DNA from: Kiritimatiellia bacterium
GTDB lineage: Bacteria; Verrucomicrobiota; Kiritimatiellia; RFP12; UBA1067
Length of the DNA: 16,617 nt
Assembly (NCBI GenBank): GCA_016303225.1
Contig: JAEDMC010000049.1
Span: 1 to 16,617 of the forward strand
Reading direction: 5' to 3'
The notes below the pieces were generated by a model. That model searched no databases, was not told where the DNA came from, and saw nothing but the letters and a program-made list of their open reading frames with translations. The stretch's first letter is position 1. Each line of letters starts with the position of its first letter. Both the position numbers and the translations under genes were made by a program. Below, one piece after another: positions 1-7,065 of this stretch.

Positions 1-7
1 CGAAACT

Positions 8-42
8 GTCTAACTTTGATCGCTCCAAAAGTCTAACTTTGA
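8..42. repeat. Two 12-bp direct repeats, possible end of a mobile element
   Basis: GTCTAACTTTGA occurs at 8-19 and again, identical, at 31-42, a 23-bp centre-to-centre spacing. This stretch is more AT-rich than the coding DNA around it and is cut by the left edge of the window. Some insertion sequences carry repeated transposase-binding motifs near their ends, so a mobile element end is one reading; a regulator-binding site upstream of the ATPase genes is another. No transposase is visible in the window, so the nature of the element is open. Confidence 0.4.
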
Positions 43-81
43 ACTTCGGCCAACATGGATGAAAAAATGAGGTGCCAGCCG

Positions 82-110
82 TAGACGCGACGCGCAAAGG
101 ATGGTATAAT
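82..110 (+). promoter_or_regulatory. Promoter of the V-ATPase D-I-K genes, extended -10
   Basis: A perfect -10 hexamer TATAAT lies at 105-110, preceded by the extended -10 TG at 102-103. A weak -35 candidate, TAGACG, is at 82-87 with a 17-bp spacer. Only eight bases separate the -10 from the ATG at 119, so initiation 6-8 bases downstream would place the transcript start at or next to the start codon. The same TGGTATAAT string occurs in the same position before two other genes in the window. Confidence 0.7.
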
Positions 111-118
111 AAACCCCA

Positions 119-715
119 ATGGCGAAGATTAAGCTGACGAAAACGGAGCTCAAGGCTCAGACGGACGCGCTGAAGCGATTTCAGCGCTTTCTGCCGATGT
201 TGCAGCTTAAGAAACAGCAGCTTCAGGGAGAGATCGCCGGTATCGTGCAGAAGGCCGAGGAGACGACGGCGAGGGAACGGGCGGTTCGTGACGATTTGGA
301 CCGTTGGGTCGGCCTGTTCGCGACGGATGAGGAGCTTTTGGCCGGGCTCGTGAAGGTGAAGAGCGTCAATACCGGCATGGCCAATGTCGCGGGCGTGACG
401 ATTCCGACGTTTGAGTCCATCGAGACGGACGTGAAGGAAGTCGACGCCTGGTCGACGCCAGCCTGGGTCGACAATGCCGTCGACACGACGACGCAAATCC
501 TGTCCCTCCAGTGCGAGCGGTCGATTTACCAAGAGCAGAAGGCCCTGATCGAGAAGGAGCTGCAGCTCACCAGTCAGCGTGTGAATCTCTTCGAGAAGGT
601 GAAGATTCCGGAGTGCAGGGAGGCGATCCGCAAGATCAAGATCGCGATCGGCGATGAACAGACCGCAGCGGTGACGCGCGGCAAGATCGCCAAGGGGAGG
701 GCGCCGCAGTCATGA
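119..715 (+). CDS. atpD: V-type ATP synthase subunit D
   Basis: This is the central-stalk subunit D of the V/A-type rotary ATPase, the shaft that turns inside the catalytic A3B3 hexamer. At 198 residues it has the usual family length. The N-terminus (MAKIKLTKTELK) and the following LKRFQRFLPMLQLKKQQL stretch are typical of the family, and both ends are predicted long helices forming a coiled coil (about residues 5-70 and 125-180). The start is the ATG just after the -10 box; no Shine-Dalgarno sequence is possible there. It overlaps the next gene by four bases (ATGA), implying translational coupling. Catalytic subunits A and B and stalk subunit E are not in this window. The symbol follows V-type naming (also called ntpD); this is not the F-type beta subunit that shares the name atpD. 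Confidence 0.93.
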   Translation: MAKIKLTKTELKAQTDALKRFQRFLPMLQLKKQQLQGEIAGIVQKAEETTARERAVRDDLDRWVGLFATDEELLAGLVKVKSVNTGMANVAGVTIPTFESIETDVKEVDAWSTPAWVDNAVDTTTQILSLQCERSIYQEQKALIEKELQLTSQRVNLFEKVKIPECREAIRKIKIAIGDEQTAAVTRGKIAKGRAPQS

Positions 716-2355
716 TTGTCCGGATGAAACATCTCGATCTCGTGTGCGTCGCATCCGACAAGGAGTCGACGCTGGAGAAGCTGCGTGCGCTCGGCGTCGT
801 GCACCTTGACCTCGCGGCGGCGGGCGGTGCGGCCGTGGCGGCGGCGAAGGGCGAGCTGGATGAGGCGGAGAAGGCCGTGCGCCTGATCCGCAAGGCCCGC
901 GGCAAGGATTTTTCCGACGAGGTGCGTCCGTGTTCGGTCGCTGACGTGCTGGCGCTCGACGACGATCGGGCGACGCTCGTCTCCGAAAAGGAACGGCTCG
1001 AACGCGAAATCAAGACGTACGAGCCCTACGGTGACTTCGATCCGGTGCTCGCAAAGAAGCTTCTCGACAAGGGCATTGACCTCACTGACGAGTTGCTGGC
1101 GAAACTTCCGGAGATGCGGCTCGGGAAGATGCGCGAGAAACTCGCGCGCGTCTTGAACCGCATCGCGGTCGACGACGCGAAGACGGCCCGTGCCGACGAG
1201 CAGGCGATTCTCGCGAAGTATCCGACCCTGCGCGACAAGATGGCGTTCGAGCAGGCGAAGGAACTGATGTCGGAGCAGGGCTCCGTTGCCGTGATTTCCG
1301 GCTGGATTCCCGTGTCTCACGTCGCTGGTCTTACGTCCTCCGCCCGTTCGTCTGGCTGGGGCCTGCTGCTGCGTGACCCAGCCGAAGGCGAGACGCCGCC
1401 GACCTTGATCGAGCCGCCGAAGATGTTCCGTCCGATGAAGGCGCTCTTCGCCGGGCTTGGTATTGCACCGGCCTATGTTGAAGACGACGTCTCGGTGCCG
1501 TTCATGTGCTATTTTTCGCTCTTCTTCGCGATGCTCGTCGGCGATGGCGCGTACGGGGCGATTTTCCTGCTGATCACGTTCCTGATGCGCAAGAAGCTGC
1601 CGAAGAGCTGGCTGACGCTGCTGACGGTCTTTTCCTTGGCGACGATCGCCTGGGGAACGCTTTCGAACACGTGGTTCGGCGCGGGCATCCCCGCCTGTGC
1701 GGACTGGCCGACCGTGCGTTGGCTGGGGGACGTCACCTACAAGAACATCATGTTCCTGTGCTTCACGATCGGCGTCTCGCATCTGATGCTTGCGCGGCTG
1801 TGGAACGGCGTCTGCCGGTTGCCGGATTCGACGGCGATCGCCGAGTTCGGCTGGGCTGGCGTGTTGCTTTTCATGTACTTCGTGACGAATTCGCTTGTCG
1901 GCATCTTTGCGTCGGTTCCGTCCTTCATGATGTGGGTGTTTGTGGCGTCGCTCGTCCTGGTGTTCGGCTTTTCGGTAAAGCCGAAGGAACTGAAGACGAA
2001 CGGCATCGCGCTGGGAATGCTGCCGCTAAACATTATGTCCGCCCTCGGCGATATTATCTCGTATGTGCGTCTGTTTGCGGTCGGGCTCGCGTCCGTGAAG
2101 GTCGCGGAGAACTTCAACTCGATGGCGCTCGGGCTCGTGTCCGGGGACAATCCGCTGTGGCTTAACGCGCTTCTCTCGGTCGGCACGGTGCTCATCCTCG
2201 TCTCGGGGCATGCGCTCAACCTGGCGATGGCCGCGTTGTCGATCCTCGTTCATGCCGTCCGTCTCAACACGCTCGAGTTTTCGAACCATAAGGGCGTCAG
2301 CTGGGCGGGCTACGCCTTCAGTCCATTCAAAACCAACAAGGAGACAGAAAAATGA
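712..2355 (+). CDS. atpI: V-type ATP synthase subunit I (membrane stator)
   Basis: This is the 547-residue subunit I (equivalent to subunit a), the membrane stator that forms the two ion half-channels against the K ring. The N-terminal half (about residues 1-250) is soluble and helix-rich and holds the peripheral stalks. The C-terminal half has repeated hydrophobic segments from about residue 265 onward. The diagnostic motif SYVRLFAVGLA contains the essential arginine, R453, coded at 2068-2070. The protein is somewhat shorter than many bacterial homologues (roughly 600-660 residues), mainly in the soluble part. Translation is coupled to subunit D by a 4-bp overlap, and a GGAGG sits at 696-700. 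It overlaps the K gene in the same way at its 3' end. Also called ntpI; not the F-type atpI assembly gene. Confidence 0.93.
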   Translation: MIVRMKHLDLVCVASDKESTLEKLRALGVVHLDLAAAGGAAVAAAKGELDEAEKAVRLIRKARGKDFSDEVRPCSVADVLALDDDRATLVSEKERLEREIKTYEPYGDFDPVLAKKLLDKGIDLTDELLAKLPEMRLGKMREKLARVLNRIAVDDAKTARADEQAILAKYPTLRDKMAFEQAKELMSEQGSVAVISGWIPVSHVAGLTSSARSSGWGLLLRDPAEGETPPTLIEPPKMFRPMKALFAGLGIAPAYVEDDVSVPFMCYFSLFFAMLVGDGAYGAIFLLITFLMRKKLPKSWLTLLTVFSLATIAWGTLSNTWFGAGIPACADWPTVRWLGDVTYKNIMFLCFTIGVSHLMLARLWNGVCRLPDSTAIAEFGWAGVLLFMYFVTNSLVGIFASVPSFMMWVFVASLVLVFGFSVKPKELKTNGIALGMLPLNIMSALGDIISYVRLFAVGLASVKVAENFNSMALGLVSGDNPLWLNALLSVGTVLILVSGHALNLAMAALSILVHAVRLNTLEFSNHKGVSWAGYAFSPFKTNKETEK

Positions 2356-2816
2356 GTGATGCAGCAATGATTGTCGCGGGCGCCATCGCCTGCATGGGGC
2401 TCGCGGGTGCGGGCAGCGCGTTTGGAACCGGCTTTGCCTCGGCGGCGGCCGTCGGCGCCTGGAAGAAGTGCTATGCGGCGAACAAGCCGGCGCCGTTCCT
2501 GCTGCTGACGTTCGTCGGCGCTCCGATCACGCAGGTCCTGTACGGCATGATCGTCATGAACAAGATGCTGGACTTCCTGAAGACGCCGGACAAGGTCGCG
2601 GGCTTTGGTCTGCCGCTTCTGATCGCCGGCATCTTCGCGGGGCTCGCAATCGGACTCTCGGCACTCTTCCAGGGCCGTGCGGGCGCGGCGGCGTGCGATG
2701 CGCAGGCTGAGACGAATCAGGGCTTCTCGAACTATCTGGCTGCGCTGGGTATCGTTGAGACGGTTGCGATTTTCGCGCTCGTTTTCGCTTACCTCGCCAT
2801 CGGCAAGATTGGCTAA
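2352..2816 (+). CDS. atpK: V-type ATP synthase subunit K (rotor ring proteolipid)
   Basis: This 154-residue proteolipid forms the rotating membrane ring. It has two fused hairpins, i.e. four transmembrane helices (about residues 5-32, 48-75, 85-108, 126-152). The ion carboxylate is E136 in GIVETVAIF. T60 and Q61 (PITQVLYG) and Q107 (FQGRAGAAA) match the positions of T64, Q65 and Q110 that coordinate Na+ with E139 in Enterococcus hirae NtpK, so Na+ coupling is predicted; the L61 position is an alanine here, but that ligand is a backbone carbonyl. A good Shine-Dalgarno sequence, AAGGAG at 2338-2343, lies eight bases before the ATG, which suits a subunit needed in many copies. A terminator follows. 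Also called ntpK. Confidence 0.94.
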   Translation: MSDAAMIVAGAIACMGLAGAGSAFGTGFASAAAVGAWKKCYAANKPAPFLLLTFVGAPITQVLYGMIVMNKMLDFLKTPDKVAGFGLPLLIAGIFAGLAIGLSALFQGRAGAAACDAQAETNQGFSNYLAALGIVETVAIFALVFAYLAIGKIG

Positions 2817-2834
2817 GGGGATAATCTAGCAACG

Positions 2835-2870
2835 AAAGGCGACTGGTTTTGAACAATCAGCCGCCTTTTT
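2835..2870 (+). terminator. Rho-independent terminator after the V-ATPase genes
   Basis: AAAGGCG (2835-2841) pairs with CGCCTTT (2862-2868). After one A/C mismatch, CTGGTT (2843-2848) pairs with AATCAG (2855-2860) including one G-T wobble, leaving a six-base loop. The stem ends in a run of T at 2866-2870. It lies 19 bases after the K stop codon and before the next promoter, so it separates the ATPase operon from nifU. Confidence 0.88.
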
Positions 2871-2910
2871 GTTTGGTTACGCCAAAAAAATTCTATAGAT
2901 AGTGCGTTGC

Positions 2911-2940
2911 TTGCGGTACTGACACGAAATGTGGTATAAT
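2911..2940 (+). promoter_or_regulatory. Promoter of the nifU gene cluster, extended -10
   Basis: The -35 candidate TTGCGG is at 2911-2916 and TATAAT at 2935-2940, with an 18-bp spacer and the extended TG at 2932-2933. The ATG that best fits NifU is at 2952, eleven bases after the -10, so the expected 5' leader is only a few bases long. An apparent TTG start at 2940 would overlap the -10 box and was not used. Confidence 0.72.
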
Positions 2941-2951
2941 TGTGTCCCGTT

Positions 2952-3515
2952 ATGTGGAACTACTCCGAGAAGATGATGGACCACTTTCGGAATCCCCGAA
3001 ACGTGGGTAAGATTGAGAATCCGGACGGGACGGCGACAGTCGGCTCGCTGGCATGCGGAGACGCTCTCCAGTTTCAATTCAAGCTTGGTCCGGACGGTAA
3101 GATCGCCGAGGCGAAGTTCCAGACGTTCGGGTGTGCGAGCGCGATTGCGTCCAGTTCCGCTTTGACGGAGATGGTGATTGGCAAGACGCTCGAAGAGGCG
3201 AAGCAGATCACTAACCAGCAGATTGCCGACTACCTTGGCGGACTTCCTCCGCAGAAGATGCATTGCAGCGTGATGGGCCGCGAGGCGATGGAAGCGGCGA
3301 TCAAGAACTACGAGACGGGCGAGAACGCCGATCGCAACCTTGAGGACACCACGCTCTGCACCTGCTACAACGTCTCCGAGAACGAAGTGCGCCGCGTCAT
3401 CACCGAAAACCAGCTGACGACCGTCGAGGAAGTGACGAACTTCACCAAGGCCGGCGGTGGCTGCGGCAAGTGCCGCGAAAAGATCGAAAAGATATTGAAA
3501 GAGCTGGGCCGTTGA
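2952..3515 (+). CDS. nifU: NifU-type iron-sulfur cluster scaffold, two-domain form
   Basis: This 187-residue protein is a scaffold on which [Fe-S] clusters are assembled and passed to apoproteins. Residues 1-125 form the IscU-like domain with C35, D37, C61 and C105, the same ligand pattern as Azotobacter NifU. Residues 134-180 form a BFD-like [2Fe-2S] domain with paired cysteines C136/C138 and C171/C174. The C-terminal Nfu domain of full-length NifU (about 300 residues) is absent; the frame ends cleanly in TGA, so this is a natural short form rather than a break. The ATG at 2952 gives the family N-terminus MWNYSEK. No cysteine desulfurase (nifS/iscS) gene lies next to it in this window, although the two are commonly adjacent. 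With no nitrogenase genes visible, a general Fe-S role is more likely than nitrogen fixation. Confidence 0.92.
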   Translation: MWNYSEKMMDHFRNPRNVGKIENPDGTATVGSLACGDALQFQFKLGPDGKIAEAKFQTFGCASAIASSSALTEMVIGKTLEEAKQITNQQIADYLGGLPPQKMHCSVMGREAMEAAIKNYETGENADRNLEDTTLCTCYNVSENEVRRVITENQLTTVEEVTNFTKAGGGCGKCREKIEKILKELGR

Positions 3516-3524
3516 TCCGCACGA

Positions 3525-3552
3525 CCATCTACCAACTACCATCTACCAACTC
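3525..3552 (+). repeat. Heptamer tandem array between nifU and the DUF1846 gene
   Basis: Four 7-bp units run directly up to the next start codon: CCATCTA, CCAACTA, CCATCTA, CCAACTC. They also read as two copies of a 14-bp unit differing only in the last base. The array occupies nearly all of the 37-bp gap and leaves no purine-rich ribosome-binding site before the ATG at 3553. Confidence 0.8.
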
Positions 3553-5073
3553 ATGACCTTAGGTTTCGACAACGAGAAGTACCTGAAGGAGCAGTCGGAA
3601 GAGATTCGCCGTCGCGCCGGAAAGTACGGTCGCCTGTACCTTGAGTTCGGCGGCAAGCTGATCAACGACTTCCATGCGGCGCGTTGCCTGCCGGGCTACG
3701 ATCCGAACGTGAAGCTTCGTCTGCTGCAGACCTTGAAGGACCAGGCCGAGGTCATCCTCTGCCTGTTCTCGGGCGACATCGAGCGCAAGAAGATGCGGGC
3801 GGACTTTGGTATCTCCTATGCGGATGACGCGCTGAAGCTGATCGACGACTTGCGCGGACTCGGGCTGACCGTTCGCGGCGTCGTCATCACGCGCTACCAG
3901 GAGCAGCCGGCCGTGATGCAGTTCCGCGCGAAGCTGGAGCGCCGCGGCGTGAGGGTCTACTACCACTACAAGACGGCGGGCTATCCGGCGGACGTCGATA
4001 CGATCGTCTCGGACATCGGCTACGGCAAGAACGAGTACGTGCAGACCGAGAAGCCCATCGTCGTCGTCACGGCGCCGGGCCCAGGTTCCGGCAAGTTCGC
4101 GACGTGCCTCACGCAGATCTATCACGAGTACCGCGCGGGCAAGACGGCCGGATACTCGAAGTTCGAGTCGTTCCCGGTCTGGAACCTCAGCCTGGACCAT
4201 CCGCTCAACATCGCCTACGAGGCGGCGACGATCGACCTTGACGACAAGAACATGATCGATCCGTACCACAAGGAGGCGTACGGAGTCGAGACGGTCAACT
4301 ACAACCGCGATGTGGATGCGTTTCCGCTCTTGGTGGCGATCTGGCAGAAGATGACGAAGGGGGTCTGTCCCTACAAGTCGCCGACGGACATGGGCGTCAA
4401 CCGCATCGGCTTCGGCATCATTGACGACGAGGTCGTCCGCCACGCCTCCAAGCAGGAGGTGATCCGCCGCTTCCTCCGCTACCAGTGTGCGTTCGCCGAG
4501 GGCTCGTCCCCGCGTTCGATGGTCGAGCGCGCGAAGGAGCTGATGGATTCGCTGGGCCTCAAGACCGAGGACCGCGTGGTCGTCGAGGCGGCGCGGCGTG
4601 CGGCGGAAGAGGCGCAGCTCGCGGGCAAGGGCAAGGCTGGCGGCACGATCGTGTCGGGTGCGGCGATCCAGCTGAAGGACGGGCGCATCGTGACGGGACG
4701 GAACTCCGACGAGATGCATGCGGCGGCGGCAATGGTGATGAACGCGGTGAAGACGCTTTCGGGCATCCCCGCGCAGATTCCGCTCATCGGGCCGAACGTC
4801 ATCCATTCGATCACGCACATGAAGCAGGACATCCTGAAGGTCGGCTACACCTCGCTCAACCTGGACGAGGCGCTGATCGGCCTCGCGATTTCGGCGACGA
4901 CGAATCCAGCCGCGCAGATCGCGATGGAGAAGCTCAACGAGCTCCGCAGCTGCGAGGTGCACATGACGCACATGGTGACGCCCGGCGATCAGGCTGGTCT
5001 CCGCCGCCTCGGCTGCCGCTTCACGTCCGATCCCTATTATGCCACGAACCGTCTCTTCACGGGGGAGCGGTAG
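3553..5073 (+). CDS. DUF1846 / UPF0371 family protein
   Basis: This 506-residue protein belongs to the conserved DUF1846 (UPF0371) family, common in Firmicutes and other anaerobes, with about the same full length. Family landmarks are the N-terminus GFDNEKYLKEQSEEIR, the segment LYLEFGGKL near residue 35, TAPGPGSGK at 173-181, the stretch IDPYHKEAYG near 236, and YNRDVDAFPLL near 250. The glycine-rich GPGSGK looks like a phosphate loop, but the spacing does not fit a standard Walker A, so I claim no nucleotide binding. The biochemical role of the family is not known to me. No Shine-Dalgarno sequence precedes the start; the heptamer array is there instead. It lies 37 bases after nifU and 36 bases before the next gene, probably in one transcript. 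A long minus-strand frame over this gene is a composition artefact. Confidence 0.88.
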   Translation: MTLGFDNEKYLKEQSEEIRRRAGKYGRLYLEFGGKLINDFHAARCLPGYDPNVKLRLLQTLKDQAEVILCLFSGDIERKKMRADFGISYADDALKLIDDLRGLGLTVRGVVITRYQEQPAVMQFRAKLERRGVRVYYHYKTAGYPADVDTIVSDIGYGKNEYVQTEKPIVVVTAPGPGSGKFATCLTQIYHEYRAGKTAGYSKFESFPVWNLSLDHPLNIAYEAATIDLDDKNMIDPYHKEAYGVETVNYNRDVDAFPLLVAIWQKMTKGVCPYKSPTDMGVNRIGFGIIDDEVVRHASKQEVIRRFLRYQCAFAEGSSPRSMVERAKELMDSLGLKTEDRVVVEAARRAAEEAQLAGKGKAGGTIVSGAAIQLKDGRIVTGRNSDEMHAAAAMVMNAVKTLSGIPAQIPLIGPNVIHSITHMKQDILKVGYTSLNLDEALIGLAISATTNPAAQIAMEKLNELRSCEVHMTHMVTPGDQAGLRRLGCRFTSDPYYATNRLFTGER

Positions 5074-5074
5074 T

Positions 5075-5102
5075 GTTTGAAGTTTGAGGTTTGAAGTTTG
5101 AG
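5075..5102 (+). repeat. Heptamer tandem array before the 651-aa gene
   Basis: The units GTTTGAA and GTTTGAG alternate twice at 5075-5102, giving two identical 14-bp copies, followed by a degenerate unit GTATGGT at 5103-5109 that ends at the next start codon. The last GAG plus the following G forms GAGG at 5100-5103, six bases before the ATG at 5110. The repeat may therefore supply the ribosome-binding site. The sequence is AT-rich compared with both neighbouring genes. Confidence 0.82.
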
Positions 5103-5109
5103 GTATGGT

Positions 5110-7065
5110 ATGAAGATTGTTGGAGAGCGAATCTTTGCGAAAGATGCGGGCGGGAAGCTCCTGAGCCGCATCGGGACGATTTTCTTCAAGACGCCCGGGC
5201 TGGTGACGAAAAAGGGCGTGCACGCGATGCAGCGCTTCCTGTGGATCGAGGAGATCAACGCGGAGCGGACGAAGAACGGCCAGCCGGCGCTGACGATGGC
5301 GGAGGAAGACGCCGAGATGGCGGAGTCCGTCGACCTCATCTTCGCCGAAGACCAGGTGCTGATCCGTCCGAATCCCGACCGCATGGACCTCGCGTTCCGG
5401 GCGGACGAGGAACTGCAGAAGCTCGTCTCCAAGCGCGTGATTCGTTTTCTGAACACGAGCTCGGCCAAGGTGCGCACCGCCCTGCGCGAGCGCGGCGAGA
5501 ACTGGCGCATGGCCCGTCAGCCGATTTCGCAGGACGACATGGCGGAGCTCATCGAACAGTCGAAGATCCCGCTGGGGGAGCGTCCGATCTACTACTACAA
5601 CCGCGCGACCGGTACGCGCTACATTACGGCGGGTTGCTACAACGAGATCGAGAGCCTGCCGGCGGACGCGTTCCGCCGCCAGATCGTCGAGATCGTCACG
5701 GGACTCCAGAAGCGCAACCGCGTCGGATTCCCCGAGGTGGACCTTTTCCCGACCACGACGCCGATTGAAATCAAGAAGGCGCTCAAGGAACTGAAGCCGG
5801 ACGAGTTGGATGACGCCGCGCTCAAGGCCGCGTGCGAGAAAATCGCGCTCGACTGGCGCATGGCCAATCCGGCGGAACTGCGGGACGAGACAGTCGTCAA
5901 CTTCGAGTGGCGCAATGCGATGTGCCATGCGATCACGAAAGAACCGAACGAAACCTCCGTGGAGGAGCAGGAGCTCGTCGCCGGCATCTCGCCCGAGTTC
6001 TACCGTCAGATCGAGTGGCTTCCCGGCGCGCGCATCGACAAGGGCAAGGTGATCTTCGACGAGATCTACGACGAGGCGGCGCGGACGCAGGATCCGGAGC
6101 TCCTCGCGATGTGTGACAACCGCGTGAAGAGCTTCCTCTTCAACACGACGCGGCTCTTTGGCAAGGTCTCCTTCATCAACATCGGACGGATCGCGAACTC
6201 GCTGTCCCGCAAGCCCGTCGAGGGCAACCGCCGCGGCAACGTGTACATCATGCAGTACCGCGAGGAGGGGGCCGATACGGTCAAGGTGATGATGATCCGC
6301 CTCCAGAAGTGGGGCGTCGCCGAACACCTCGACGAGGGCAAGAGCCTTTTGCAGTCGATCGTCGAGGCCGACGAGTATTCGGACTACATTCTCGATCGCC
6401 GGCTCATGTGCCTTCAGCTCGGCATGAACCTGCCGCGCCGGCTCGGGTACGGACACTTCACCGAGAAGTACCGCGGCATGAACCAGTACAATGGCGTCGC
6501 CGTCCGCACGTCTTACTTCGTCCGCAACTACGTGACCGGCACGGCATCGGACAAGCTTCCCCTCGCGAAGTACCGCAATCCCGCGTTCGCGCAGGCGTTT
6601 GCGTTTCTGATGGGACAGGCCGCCGCGCTCGACATGATTGTCGGCCGCCGGAGCTCCGTCACGAAGGAACTTCTCTTCGACAAGAACTACGAGGTCGTGA
6701 AGCTGGACGCGGAGGGCATCCCCGCCGAGATCTTGATTACCGACCATGCCGGCAGCTTCGTCAATTACGAGCATGACTTCGAGGACTACGTCGCGCAGTA
6801 CGCCGGCGTGGTGCGTCGCCGCCGCGACTACGTGTCCGAATACGCCAATTTCGCCGCGGCCTACGTCGAGGGCTTCCGCCGGAAGCTCGCCGAGACGCAA
6901 GCGGCCTACCGTGCGCGGAAGACCGCTTTCGACGAGCTCTTCTCCGACCGTCCCTACGACACGAACGGTTCCGGCGCCTACCGCTGGGCGAAGGCCCTGC
7001 AGCGTCTCGACGTTTGCGAACCCGAGCGCGTCGCATCTATCCTCAAAGAAGCGATCGAGTGCTGA
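5110..7065 (+). CDS. Conserved protein of unknown function, 651 residues
   Basis: I do not recognise a characterised family. The frame is long, with the strong codon bias of its neighbours, so it is certainly coding. There is no signal peptide or membrane segment; the protein looks cytoplasmic, charged and mostly helical. A better-ordered C-terminal half (about residues 375-580) contains KVMMIRLQKWGVAEHLDEGK, a hydrophobic helix ending in DMIVGRRSS (508-516), and ITDHAGSFVNY with D545 and G548. This arrangement faintly recalls kinase-like folds, but the catalytic set cannot be assigned. The start is the ATG at 5110, six bases after GAGG, in preference to a TTG at 5098 inside the repeat array. 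The last seven bases overlap the permease start, so the two are probably translated together. Lying between DUF1846 and a permease gives no firm functional clue. Confidence 0.75.
   Translation: MKIVGERIFAKDAGGKLLSRIGTIFFKTPGLVTKKGVHAMQRFLWIEEINAERTKNGQPALTMAEEDAEMAESVDLIFAEDQVLIRPNPDRMDLAFRADEELQKLVSKRVIRFLNTSSAKVRTALRERGENWRMARQPISQDDMAELIEQSKIPLGERPIYYYNRATGTRYITAGCYNEIESLPADAFRRQIVEIVTGLQKRNRVGFPEVDLFPTTTPIEIKKALKELKPDELDDAALKAACEKIALDWRMANPAELRDETVVNFEWRNAMCHAITKEPNETSVEEQELVAGISPEFYRQIEWLPGARIDKGKVIFDEIYDEAARTQDPELLAMCDNRVKSFLFNTTRLFGKVSFINIGRIANSLSRKPVEGNRRGNVYIMQYREEGADTVKVMMIRLQKWGVAEHLDEGKSLLQSIVEADEYSDYILDRRLMCLQLGMNLPRRLGYGHFTEKYRGMNQYNGVAVRTSYFVRNYVTGTASDKLPLAKYRNPAFAQAFAFLMGQAAALDMIVGRRSSVTKELLFDKNYEVVKLDAEGIPAEILITDHAGSFVNYEHDFEDYVAQYAGVVRRRRDYVSEYANFAAAYVEGFRRKLAETQAAYRARKTAFDELFSDRPYDTNGSGAYRWAKALQRLDVCEPERVASILKEAIEC

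Noticed and set aside
8..42. End of a CRISPR array
   Set aside because: The repeat is only 12 bp with an 11-bp gap, both far below CRISPR repeat and spacer lengths, and only two copies are seen.
574..1782. A 402-codon open frame on the minus strand
   Set aside because: It is antisense to the ATPase subunit D and I genes, Arg-rich and without recognisable motifs.
4069..4095. Walker A phosphate loop in the DUF1846 protein
   Set aside because: GPGSGK is glycine-rich, but the spacing differs from GxxxxGK[ST], the residue after Lys is Phe, and no Walker B could be assigned.
3559..6900. A 1113-codon open frame on the minus strand
   Set aside because: It lies exactly opposite the DUF1846 gene and the 651-aa gene, is low-complexity and very rich in Arg, Val, Leu and His, and shows no family motif. 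Codon bias of the true genes explains the lack of stops.
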